Positions 1-6,087 of a stretch of DNA of 9,911 nucleotides are shown here, in pieces (position 1 is the first letter of the stretch; each line of letters opens with the position of its first letter). The stretch is from Gammaproteobacteria bacterium. GTDB taxonomy: Bacteria; Pseudomonadota; Gammaproteobacteria; SZUA-229. The translations under genes and the position numbers were made by a program. The stretch spans positions 1 to 9,911 of the forward strand of contig JAASSE010000008.1 of the NCBI GenBank assembly GCA_021768055.1, in the 5' to 3' direction. Below the pieces are notes generated by a model, which saw nothing but the letters and a program-made list of their open reading frames with translations, was not told the origin of the DNA and did no database searches.

Positions 1-289
1 CACTGCGCTGGTTCATCAGCAAGGTGGTCTCAACCCACCCTTCCTTGCCACCCGGTGTCGTTACTTTCAAATAACCTCCATCGTCGCTGGACTCAATGAC
101 CTCAACCGCCGTTCCGCTTTTCAGAAATTTGACAATGCGGTGTTGACTTGTTGTGCCCGAACGCATCGGTACGGTCAGCTCATCGGTTACGAAACGCGTT
201 TCCGACCATGCTTGGGGAAGTGGAACCAGCAGCGCACAGATTATGATGAGGTATGAAAATGGTTTTATCTGGCTATTATAATTTTTCAT
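1..289 (-). CDS. Secreted bacterial SH3-domain (TIGR04211/YgiM-like) protein, C-terminus outside window
   Basis: The minus strand reads from an ATG at 289 to the window edge: 96 codons plus one base, with no stop. Residues 1-29 have a short polar start, a hydrophobic core (SYLIIICALLVPLP) and a likely cleavage near QAWS/ET, so this looks like a Sec signal peptide. Residues 32-91 read as an SH3b domain: RFVTDELTVPMRSGTT, then a KSGTAVEVIES strand, then GGKEGWVETTLL. This arrangement is typical of the TIGR04211/YgiM family, whose members usually continue into a coiled coil and a C-terminal membrane helix; that part is not visible here. The domain implies an envelope location, possibly with peptidoglycan contact, but no precise function is established. 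The gene lies 67 bases downstream of cysG on the same strand, with no clear terminator between them, so co-transcription is possible. The upstream AAGAAGAA is a weak ribosome-binding site. Confidence 0.8.
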   Translation of the reverse strand, partial: MKNYNSQIKPFSYLIIICALLVPLPQAWSETRFVTDELTVPMRSGTTSQHRIVKFLKSGTAVEVIESSDDGGYLKVTTPGGKEGWVETTLLMNQRS

Positions 290-356
290 ATCGTTCTTCT
301 TCAGGTTTGTAATGAGAAACCTTCAAGCGACATTTAGCCTGACGGGTTCGGTTGTG

Positions 357-1784
357 TCATTCCTTATAGGCAAAAACTCCATCAACATTATTTGCATGAT
401 GCTCCTCAAACCATTTGAGTTTGTCATGCAGCTTGACCACTTCTCCGACAATAATTAACGTCGGAGGTTTAATATCTTCGTTGGCAACGACGTCCAGCAA
501 CGTATCCAGTGTTGCCGTGATAACACGCTGCTGCGGCGTCGTGCCCTGCTCTACCAGTGCAACCGGTGTTGCAGGCTTGAGCCCATTTGCTACCAGCTCC
601 TTGCACAGTGCTGGCGCACCATGGAGGCCCATGTAGAACACGATAGTCTGGTTTGGCTGTGCCAGTGCTTTCCAGTTCAGGTCCACGGAGCCATCTTTCA
701 GATGACCGGTTACAAAAATACATGACTGCGCATAATCCCTGTGGGTCAAGGGAATACCAGCATAGCTTGCACACCCGTTTGCTGCGGTAATACCGGGCAC
801 GATCTGAAAAGGTATGTTCTCCTGCGCCAGTTCCTCGATTTCCTCGCCACCGCGACCGAATATGAACGGGTCACCGCCTTTCAGTCGCAGCACACGTTTG
901 CCTTCTCTGGCAAGGCGCACCAGCAGCTGGTTGATGCTCTCCTGGGGCATGGTGTGTTTTGCACGTTCCTTGCCTACATATACGACTTCAGCATCGCGCC
1001 GTACCAGCTCAATGATTGCCGGAGAAACCAGACGATCGTATACAACGACATCAGCCTTTTGCATCAAACGCAAGGCACGGAATGTTAACAGGTCCGGATC
1101 ACCCGGTCCGGCACCCACCAGAAATACTTCGCCGACCATTTCGGGTAGTTCCGCAGCATCATCAACAGCTTTCTGCAGCAAGTTGAGCGCATCATCTTCA
1201 CGTCCGGCAAAAACCTGCTCAGCGACCGTACCTTCCAGAATATTTTCCCAAAAGTGTCGGCGCTGCTCGACGTTGGGGAATGCAGCTTTTACCTTGTCCC
1301 TGAATTGCTCCACCAGTTTACCCAGCTTGCCGTAGCTCGCCGGAATCAGGCCTTCCAGCCGGGTTCGTATCAAACGTGCCAGTACCGGTGAAGCACCACC
1401 AGTAGACACAGCGATCTGTACCGGTGAACGGTCGATAATGGAAGGCATGATGAAATTGCACAGATCTGGATTGTCCGCTACGTTTATCGGGATATTACGC
1501 TGCCTGGCGAGGTCCGATACTGATTTGTTTACGTCTCGATTATCAGTTGCCGCATAAACCAGAGCACAATCGTCCAGGTCGGCTGTTTCGAACTCACGCT
1601 TGTGGTGCGTAATCTTTCCCGATGCCGCCTGCTTGTCCAGCTCTTTACTGAGTTCGGGAGATACCACGGTCACATCTGCGCCTGCTTTTAATAACAGGCT
1701 TATCTTTCTTGAAGCCACGGTACCGCCACCGACAACCAGACACCGGCGTTTATTTACTTGATAAAATATCGGCAGATAGTCCAA
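357..1784 (-). CDS. cysG: Siroheme synthase CysG (fused uroporphyrinogen-III methyltransferase / precorrin-2 dehydrogenase / ferrochelatase)
   Basis: This 475-residue protein is full length for the family (E. coli CysG is 457). It makes siroheme, the cofactor of sulfite and nitrite reductases, from uroporphyrinogen III in the cytoplasm. The N-terminal half has the NAD-binding Rossmann motif VVGGGTVASRK (17-27), the conserved NVAD with Asp104 (the dehydrogenase/chelatase residue in Salmonella CysG), and FIMPSIIDRSP (111-121). The SAM-dependent methyltransferase half starts near 219 with VFLVGAGPGDPDLLT, followed by VVVYDRLVSP (246-255), GGDPFIFGRGGEE (303-315) and VPGITAA (329-335). Position 128, a phosphorylated Ser in Salmonella CysG, appears to be Thr here. 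The start is TTG (1782-1784): MDYLPIF is the usual family N-terminus, no ATG lies in frame between the upstream stop and it, and there is no strong Shine-Dalgarno sequence. A terminator-like hairpin lies just upstream. Confidence 0.96.
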   Translation of the reverse strand: MDYLPIFYQVNKRRCLVVGGGTVASRKISLLLKAGADVTVVSPELSKELDKQAASGKITHHKREFETADLDDCALVYAATDNRDVNKSVSDLARQRNIPINVADNPDLCNFIMPSIIDRSPVQIAVSTGGASPVLARLIRTRLEGLIPASYGKLGKLVEQFRDKVKAAFPNVEQRRHFWENILEGTVAEQVFAGREDDALNLLQKAVDDAAELPEMVGEVFLVGAGPGDPDLLTFRALRLMQKADVVVYDRLVSPAIIELVRRDAEVVYVGKERAKHTMPQESINQLLVRLAREGKRVLRLKGGDPFIFGRGGEEIEELAQENIPFQIVPGITAANGCASYAGIPLTHRDYAQSCIFVTGHLKDGSVDLNWKALAQPNQTIVFYMGLHGAPALCKELVANGLKPATPVALVEQGTTPQQRVITATLDTLLDVVANEDIKPPTLIIVGEVVKLHDKLKWFEEHHANNVDGVFAYKE

Positions 1785-1812
1785 TGATAAATTCGCTTTG
1801 GTCTCAACTTGT

Positions 1813-1841
1813 AAAAAACGCTGACCGTGAATGTGCCAGCG
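1813..1841 (-). terminator. Likely intrinsic terminator of the acyP-ATPase-DUF302-grxC operon
   Basis: Read on the minus strand, CGCTGGC (1841-1835) pairs with GTCAGCG (1825-1819). The stem is 7 base pairs with one G-U wobble and a 9-base loop, followed directly by six T (1818-1813). It begins 29 bases after the grxC stop codon and ends 28 bases before the cysG TTG start. The simplest reading is a Rho-independent terminator for the upstream operon. Because it is so close to cysG, it could also lie inside a cysG leader and act as an attenuator; the sequence does not decide this. Confidence 0.6.
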
Positions 1842-1869
1842 CCAAATAAAGCAACAATATTATTATTCT

Positions 1870-2133
1870 TTAAACAGTCGCCAGTAATTCTTCCAGTTCG
1901 CCGCTTTGATTGATCTCTGACAGATCATCAAAACCTCCCACATGATGATCGCCTATGAAAATCTGCGGTACGGTCTGGCGACCCGTAATCTTCATCATGT
2001 ATTCAAACTGCTCCGGGTCTTCATCAACTTTGATAACTTCAAAACTAACACCCTTGCTGGCCAGCAGACGCTCAGCTGCTCTGCAGTAGCCACACAAACG
2101 TGCTGAATAAACTTTGATAATATTTGACGACAT
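1870..2133 (-). CDS. grxC: Glutaredoxin 3 (GrxC family)
   Basis: The 87-residue length matches GrxC. Glutaredoxins reduce disulfides and glutathione mixed disulfides in the cytoplasm using glutathione. The redox site is C14-G-Y-C17, following IIKVYSARL. The cis-proline TVP motif is at 54-56 and the GGFDD glutathione-binding segment at 66-70, all in the expected order. The active site is CGYC rather than the CPYC of E. coli GrxC, so the residue after the nucleophilic cysteine is Gly; both cysteines are kept, so dithiol activity is expected. The ATG at 2133 gives the normal N-terminus, with only a weak ribosome-binding site upstream. It lies 38 bases after the DUF302 gene on the same strand and is probably the last gene of the operon, with a terminator 29 bases beyond its stop. 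Confidence 0.93.
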   Translation of the reverse strand: MSSNIIKVYSARLCGYCRAAERLLASKGVSFEVIKVDEDPEQFEYMMKITGRQTVPQIFIGDHHVGGFDDLSEINQSGELEELLATV

Positions 2134-2171
2134 TGTTCTAACTAGTGTAATGGATATCAGATATTTAAGGC

Positions 2172-2558
2172 TTATAGACTGTTAATCACTGACTGAAGTT
2201 TCTTTTGAACCGTTTCGGCAATCTCGCCCAGCGACGGGTTGTCAATTGCCTGCATGGATGCAATAGGATCAACAGCGGAAACCTCTACTTCTCCGTCAGC
2301 CCTTTCCTGTACGATGACATTGCAAGGCAGCATCACACCGATCTTGTCTTCAGCCTGAAGCGCCTTGTAGGCGTACTGGGGATTGCAGGCACCAAGAATG
2401 ATGTATCGTGGAAAGTCCACGTCCAGTTTTTTCTTTAGCGTGGCGCTCACATCAATCGTGGTCAATACACCGAAACCTTCTTCGGACAGGCATTGCGTGA
2501 CTCGATCAATGGCATCATCAAACGAAGCATCCACGACTTTTGAAAAGGTATAGGACAT
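2172..2558 (-). CDS. DUF302 domain-containing protein
   Basis: This 128-residue cytoplasmic protein consists almost entirely of a DUF302 domain. The recognisable parts are the start YTFSKVVDASFDDAIDRV, then EEGFGVLTTIDV, FPRYIILGACNPQYAYKAL (49-67) and VMLPCNVIVQE (75-85). Cys58 and Cys79 fall in the two most conserved strands. The family has no settled biochemical role; it is widespread in sulfur-metabolising and marine bacteria, and I do not assign a reaction. The ATG at 2558 is preceded by AGGGG at a 6-base spacing, which decides the start; an in-frame TTG at 2597 has no such site. It is 64 bases downstream of the ATPase gene and 38 bases upstream of grxC. A TATAAT box in the upstream gap may give it its own transcription. 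Pairing with a glutaredoxin may hint at a thiol role, but that is inference. Confidence 0.88.
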   Translation of the reverse strand: MSYTFSKVVDASFDDAIDRVTQCLSEEGFGVLTTIDVSATLKKKLDVDFPRYIILGACNPQYAYKALQAEDKIGVMLPCNVIVQERADGEVEVSAVDPIASMQAIDNPSLGEIAETVQKKLQSVINSL

Positions 2559-2585
2559 AACTAACCCCTGTAATATCAGGCGCTT

Positions 2586-2591
2586 ATTATA
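2586..2591 (-). promoter_or_regulatory. Candidate -10 box (TATAAT) of an internal promoter for the DUF302-grxC pair
   Basis: A perfect TATAAT is read on the minus strand in the 64-base gap between the ATPase gene and the DUF302 gene, 27 bases before the DUF302 start codon. That would give a leader of about 20 bases containing the AGGGG ribosome-binding site. No convincing -35 hexamer lies at 16-18 bases and there is no TGn extension, so this is only a candidate. Confidence 0.35.
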
Positions 2592-2622
2592 TACCAATTC
2601 AGCGGCTTAAGGAGAATTCAGG

Positions 2623-4404
2623 CTATTGCTGCAACGGCGGAGGCGCCACGCGCAAGACTTCCTCAATCGTGGTCAGCCCCTTGGCAACCTTGCTGGCACC
2701 GCTGAGACGCAGTGGCCTGAGGCCTTCCTTGATGGCCGTCTGGCGCAATTCGGAGATATCGCAGGAGGCATTGACCAGCTGCCTGATTTTCGGTGAGAAG
2801 GTAAACATCTCGTAAATACCCATGCGGCCCATATAGCCTGTGTTGCGGCATTCCAGGCATCCCACCGGTTGCATGATCTGCTCCGGTTTTTTCGATTTCC
2901 ACGGCTTCACCAGCTCCTTCCAGTCGTCTTCGCTGATCTCTGTCGGTTGTTTGCAATGGGGGCATAATGTCCTGACCAGGCGTTGAGCCATCACACCAAG
3001 GATGGAGGATTGCAGCAGATACGGCGGTACGCCGATATCGAGCATGCGCGTGATCGCTGCGGGTGCATCGTTGGTGTGCAAGGTTGATAATACCAGGTGA
3101 CCGGTCAATGCCGCCTGAATCGCGATCTCGGCCGTTTCCATGTCGCGTATCTCACCGATCATGATGATATCGGGGTCCTGGCGCATCAGGGTGCGCACAC
3201 CGGTAGAAAAGTCGAGGTTGATATTCCTCTGTACCTGCATCTGGTTAAAACTTGGTTCTACCAGTTCGATCGGGTCCTCGACGGTGCATACGTTTACTTC
3301 CGGCCTGGCCAGCTGTTTCAATGTGGAATACAGCGTGGTGGTCTTGCCCGAACCTGTCGGTCCGGTTACCAGGATAATACCGTTCGGCTGGCTGATCATG
3401 GACTGCCACATCTCGTCATCATTTTCACTGAAGCCGAGCTCGCGGTAATTCTTTACCAGCACTTCGGGATCGAATATACGCATCACCAGCTTTTCGCCAA
3501 ACGCGGTCGGCATTGTTGACAGGCGCAGTTCAACTTCTGTTGCATCCGGTGTACGTGTTTTCAAACGACCATCCTGGGGCCTGCGTTTTTCTGCCACATC
3601 CATGCGACCGAGAATCTTGATACGGCTGGATACTGCCGACATTACATTGGTGGGTATCTGGTAGACGTCATGCATGACGCCATCAATGCGGAAGCGGACG
3701 TTACTCATATCACGCCGCGGTTCAAGATGGATATCACTGGCACGCTGATCAAAAGCGTATTGAAGCAACCAGTCGACAATGTTAACGACATGCTGGTCGT
3801 TTGCATCGAGCTTGCCGCTGCGGCCCAACTCCATCAACTGTTCAAGGTTTTGAATATTACCAACAGCTGGCTCGCCGGAAGCCTGCGCACCGGTTATTGA
3901 TTTTGATACCGTGTAAAATTCAAGCAGGTAACGACTGATATCATCTGGATTCGAGATAACCAGTTCGAAATCTTTTTTATGAATGCGACCAAGTTCGTCC
4001 ATCCATTCAAGATCATACGGCTGCGCGGTAGCGACCGTGATTGACCTGTCATCGACCTTGATAGGCAATACATTGAAGCGTGCGGCATAGGCGTAAGACA
4101 TCACCTCGGTTACCTGTGCCACATCGATTTTCAACGGATCGATTCGCGCATAAGGCAGTTCTACACGCTCAGCAAACCATTCCGTTAAAACTTCCAGTGA
4201 CAGTGGTCGCACTTTGCGCGGGTCGGTCCAGTTACGCTCGGCAACGATCTGCAGCGGGTGCTTGTTATCATAAGCCGCACCAATAGCGATGGTACGCAGC
4301 ATGTGCGCATTTTCACTGTCGACAAGCCCGTCCTGCTCCATCCAGGTCAGGATTTCATGTAAATCCAGCTTGTGGTTTTTTTGCTTGTCGATCACGGCGC
4401 TCAT
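2623..4404 (-). CDS. GspE/PilB-family type II secretion / type IV pilus assembly ATPase, orphan copy
   Basis: This 593-residue cytoplasmic hexameric ATPase belongs to the family that powers pilin or pseudopilin assembly. Residues 14-165 resemble the T2SSE N-terminal region, with a degenerate MshEN-like stretch (ILTWMEQDGLVDSENAHML) and a second unit around HPLQIVAERNWTD to LPYARIDPL (49-91). The catalytic part has RASDIHLEP (221-229), RRPQDGR (274-280), Walker A GPTGSGKTT (348-356), the Asp box TVEDPIE (374-380), Walker B DPDIIMIGEIRD (410-421) and the His box TGHLVLSTLHTND (434-446). A zinc tetracysteine is visible as CPHC (481-484) and CLEC (516-519), which favours extension ATPases (GspE/PilB) over the retraction ATPase PilT. 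No other secretion or pilus gene is in the window, so GspE and PilB cannot be told apart. It follows acyP by 12 bases, with CGGAAA as a modest ribosome-binding site. Confidence 0.93.
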   Translation of the reverse strand: MSAVIDKQKNHKLDLHEILTWMEQDGLVDSENAHMLRTIAIGAAYDNKHPLQIVAERNWTDPRKVRPLSLEVLTEWFAERVELPYARIDPLKIDVAQVTEVMSYAYAARFNVLPIKVDDRSITVATAQPYDLEWMDELGRIHKKDFELVISNPDDISRYLLEFYTVSKSITGAQASGEPAVGNIQNLEQLMELGRSGKLDANDQHVVNIVDWLLQYAFDQRASDIHLEPRRDMSNVRFRIDGVMHDVYQIPTNVMSAVSSRIKILGRMDVAEKRRPQDGRLKTRTPDATEVELRLSTMPTAFGEKLVMRIFDPEVLVKNYRELGFSENDDEMWQSMISQPNGIILVTGPTGSGKTTTLYSTLKQLARPEVNVCTVEDPIELVEPSFNQMQVQRNINLDFSTGVRTLMRQDPDIIMIGEIRDMETAEIAIQAALTGHLVLSTLHTNDAPAAITRMLDIGVPPYLLQSSILGVMAQRLVRTLCPHCKQPTEISEDDWKELVKPWKSKKPEQIMQPVGCLECRNTGYMGRMGIYEMFTFSPKIRQLVNASCDISELRQTAIKEGLRPLRLSGASKVAKGLTTIEEVLRVAPPPLQQ

Positions 4405-4416
4405 ATTATTTCCGCA

Positions 4417-4701
4417 TCATGCTGTTGGCAGCACATCAAAGGTGCCCGGAGGTTCAGACAGGTTTTCACTTATTACCTCTATATTAGTCACTTTTGCGTA
4501 TTCCGGGCCTATTTTCAGCCAATTTTCCAGCTCTTCCAGCACAGCCTCCCCACCACAAGCAAGCAATTCGACACGCCCGTCGTGGCGGTTTCTAACCCAG
4601 CCAGCCAACCCCAACGACAGCGCATAGCGCTGGGCACTGCTGCGGTAAAACACACCCTGCACCCGCCCGGAAATCAGATATCGTTTGCATGCATTTGCCA
4701 T
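4417..4701 (-). CDS. acyP: Acylphosphatase
   Basis: This 94-residue protein is the usual acylphosphatase size. It hydrolyses carboxyl-phosphate bonds such as those in acetyl phosphate, carbamoyl phosphate and 1,3-bisphosphoglycerate. The signature GRVQGVFYR (12-20) carries the catalytic Arg20, and GWVRNRHDGRVEL (34-46) carries the catalytic Asn38. The rest follows the alpha/beta fold (EAVLEELENWLKIGP, then a VTNIEV strand). It is cytoplasmic. It is the first gene of the probable operon acyP-ATPase-DUF302-grxC, with 12 bases to the ATPase start. Its physiological role in bacteria is poorly defined, and the link to the ATPase is contextual only. A GAGGT lies about 16 bases before the ATG, which is far, so the ribosome-binding site is weak. 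A TATGAT (4751-4746, minus) is a possible -10 box with no good -35. Confidence 0.95.
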   Translation of the reverse strand: MANACKRYLISGRVQGVFYRSSAQRYALSLGLAGWVRNRHDGRVELLACGGEAVLEELENWLKIGPEYAKVTNIEVISENLSEPPGTFDVLPTA

Positions 4702-4846
4702 ACGATATTCTTTTTTACCTCTGTGACCTCTTCCGGCTTTTCTGAATCATAAAAACCGATTGCATAATCTTGCCTGCCAGGGCGCAGCCATTCAACCGAT
4801 CAGGCTGAGTGGCAAAGACTGGTGGTTTAGTACTATTTCTTCGTAT
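4702..4846 (-). other. Upstream region of acyP with an unassigned short open frame
   Basis: This 145-base gap separates the acyP start from the lipoprotein-gene terminator and should hold the acyP operon promoter. The best -10 candidate is TATGAT (4751-4746); no good -35 is seen. One minus-strand frame stays open from 4799 into acyP, ending at a TGA at 4676-4674. It encodes 41 residues of protein-like composition (including DYAIGFYDSEKPEEV) but has no ATG, GTG or TTG near its beginning. I do not call it a gene. Confidence 0.3.
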
Positions 4847-4875
4847 AAAAAAAGGCCCGCAAGCGGGCCTTTTTT
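4847..4875 (-). terminator. Strong intrinsic terminator after the LysM lipoprotein gene
   Basis: The inverted repeat GGCCCGC (4854-4860) / GCGGGCC (4863-4869) is flanked by seven A (4847-4853) and six T (4870-4875). The practical stem is 6 G-C pairs with a CAAG or CTTG tetraloop, lengthened by A-T pairs. On the minus strand it starts 21 bases after the lipoprotein stop codon and ends in a seven-base T run, a textbook Rho-independent terminator. Its symmetry makes it potentially bidirectional, but no plus-strand gene reads into it. Confidence 0.92.
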
Positions 4876-4896
4876 AGTAACCATGTAGAAACAGAT

Positions 4897-5550
4897 TTAC
4901 TGGGCAAGGTAATCCAGGTCTGACTGTTCTACATCACCAACTGACCAGGCACCACGTGTTTTGGCATGGTTGATTGCAGCATCTATTTCAGCAGATGTTG
5001 CATTGCGGTCGATGGAGAAATTCTGGCCCGGGTAAATCAGGTCAGGATCTTTGATCTGGTTGCGGTTGGCCTTGTAGATCAGTGGCCACTGGTAAGAGTC
5101 AGCGTAGATCGTGGGCTTGCCTGAGATGTTCCACAGGTTGTCGCCACGAACAACCGTGTAGCTGTCAGCACCAGCACCTACCATGCCAGTACCGACCATA
5201 GCTGCTTCATGTGCAGCACGGTCACTTTCACTCATCATGTCGAGGAATTTCTGGTTTTCTCTGGCGGCCTGTGCCTGCGCATCTTTAGCCTGCTCAAGAG
5301 CCTGGTTGGCCAGCTTGAGCGCTTTGGCTTCGTCGCCGTCAGCCAGTGCTTTTTCAGCTTTCTTGATTATCTTGCCTGTGTCACGCCATTCATGACCCAG
5401 CTTTTTAGCCTTGGCATTTTCAGCTTTTGCATCAGCGATGGCCTGTTCAGCAGGGCTGACCGCTGCTTCTTCTACGGTCGCACAACCTGCCATCAATCCA
5501 AGACTCAGGGCGGCCACCATTATTAAACGCGCAGAAATTCGCATGCTCAT
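4897..5550 (-). CDS. Outer-membrane lipoprotein with SoxK-like helical region and C-terminal LysM domain
   Basis: The 217-residue product starts at the ATG at 5550, preceded by GGAGAG at good spacing; a longer frame from 5634 has no such site. Residues 1-22 are a lipoprotein signal ending in GLMAG before Cys23; Ala at +2 fits outer-membrane sorting. Residues 32-112 are Ala/Lys/Glu-rich and helical, with HEWRDTGKIIKKAEKAL (53-69) and GDEAKALKLANQALEQ (72-87). That pattern resembles, from memory, the SoxXA-binding protein SoxK; DUF4398-type helical lipoproteins are an alternative. Residues 131-180 form a LysM peptidoglycan-binding domain, YTVVRGDNLWNIS to DLIYPGQNFSI, with a longer insert than usual (PTIYADSYQWPLIYKANR). 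The last 37 residues are acidic with no clear domain. It is monocistronic, with its own promoter region and a strong terminator. An envelope-anchoring role is likely; any thiosulfate-oxidation link is inference. Confidence 0.85.
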   Translation of the reverse strand: MSMRISARLIMVAALSLGLMAGCATVEEAAVSPAEQAIADAKAENAKAKKLGHEWRDTGKIIKKAEKALADGDEAKALKLANQALEQAKDAQAQAARENQKFLDMMSESDRAAHEAAMVGTGMVGAGADSYTVVRGDNLWNISGKPTIYADSYQWPLIYKANRNQIKDPDLIYPGQNFSIDRNATSAEIDAAINHAKTRGAWSVGDVEQSDLDYLAQ

Positions 5551-5611
5551 AAACTCTCTCCAGATTTCGGGAAATTTGATGTTAGTGTGGTTAGTTCTTG
5601 TTGTTGAAATT

Positions 5612-5653
5612 ATTATAGATGCAAAAGCTATCAATGTGTGTAAATAGTGTCAA
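5612..5653 (-). promoter_or_regulatory. Candidate promoter(s) of the LysM lipoprotein gene
   Basis: Two partial signals are read on the minus strand. A perfect TATAAT lies at 5617-5612 without a good -35 at 17 bases. A perfect TTGACA lies at 5653-5648, followed at 17 bases by the poor -10 TAGCTT (5630-5625). They are 30 bases apart, so they do not form one consensus promoter; either could be used. The leader would be about 55-70 bases, ending in the GGAGAG ribosome-binding site. Confidence 0.45.
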
Positions 5654-5680
5654 GAAGAATCCGAAATATAACCTGGCTCT

Positions 5681-5708
5681 TTTACCGCCTGGATACATCC
5701 AGTATGCT
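5681..5708 (+). promoter_or_regulatory. Candidate promoter of the arsC-wrbA-DUF2069 operon
   Basis: TTTACC (5681-5686) and TATGCT (5703-5708) are 16 bases apart, each matching the sigma-70 consensus at four of six positions, about 35 bases before the arsC ATG. The gap is divergent with the lipoprotein gene, so a plus-strand promoter is expected here. No ArsR-type operator palindrome was recognised. Confidence 0.35.
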
Positions 5709-5742
5709 GTGCCCCTGCTGATTCGAGGAGACGGTGTCATCC

Positions 5743-6087
5743 ATGCTTAAAATTTATCACAATCCACGTTGCAGCAAGTCGCGCCAGACCTTGCAACTGA
5801 TTGAATCTAATGGGGTTACTGCTAATGTGGTTGAATATCTCAAGCAACCGCTCAGTGCCGCGGAACTCTCCGAAATCCTTGACCTGCTGAGGCTGGAGCC
5901 ACGCGAGCTGATGCGAACCAAGGAGAAGGCGTATAAGGAAAACGGGCTAGATAACCCGGACCTCGGCCGTGATGAGCTGATCACAGCGATGATAGCTAAT
6001 CCCATTCTAATTGAGCGTCCTATAGTGATCCACAACAATACCGCAATAATTGGACGCCCGCCTGAAAAAGTACTGGATATTCTGTAA
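5743..6087 (+). CDS. arsC: Arsenate reductase, glutaredoxin-dependent (ArsC family)
   Basis: This 114-residue protein has the thioredoxin-like ArsC fold and is expected to reduce arsenate to arsenite using glutathione and glutaredoxin in the cytoplasm. It opens with MLKIYHNPRCSKSR, placing the catalytic cysteine at 10. The three arginines that hold arsenate in E. coli ArsC (60, 94, 107) are matched by Arg58 (LMRTKE), Arg92 (ERPIV) and Arg105 (IGRPPE). All key residues are present, so it is more likely a true ArsC than a YffB/Spx-like relative. The start is uncertain: the GAGGAG at 5725-5730 is 12 bases from this ATG but only 3 from an in-frame GTG at 5734, which would add three residues. No arsR, arsB or acr3 gene is nearby, so it is not part of a classical ars operon. 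Its stop overlaps the wrbA start by one base. Confidence 0.92.
   Translation: MLKIYHNPRCSKSRQTLQLIESNGVTANVVEYLKQPLSAAELSEILDLLRLEPRELMRTKEKAYKENGLDNPDLGRDELITAMIANPILIERPIVIHNNTAIIGRPPEKVLDIL

Noticed and set aside
814..1335. 173-codon plus-strand frame opposite cysG
   Set aside because: The product is Ser/Arg/Pro-rich with no domain pattern and is fully antisense to the conserved CysG reading frame.
2559..2597. N-terminal extension of the DUF302 protein from a TTG at 2597
   Set aside because: The ATG at 2558 has AGGGG at ideal spacing, and the extension overlaps the candidate promoter.
3097..3519. 140-codon plus-strand frame opposite the ATPase gene
   Set aside because: It is antisense to the Walker boxes of the ATPase and has no recognisable protein features.
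4289..4752. Plus-strand frames of 112 and 126 codons across the acyP and ATPase starts
   Set aside because: They are antisense to acyP, whose catalytic motifs are intact, and they lack convincing initiation signals.
4847..4875. Hairpin considered as a repeat element or regulatory operator
   Set aside because: The GC stem flanked by A and T runs directly after a stop codon is fully explained as an intrinsic terminator.
5551..5634. 28-residue extension of the LysM lipoprotein
   Set aside because: It would put a polar stretch before the lipoprotein signal; the ATG at 5550 has a strong GGAGAG site, and the TATAAT box lies inside the extension.
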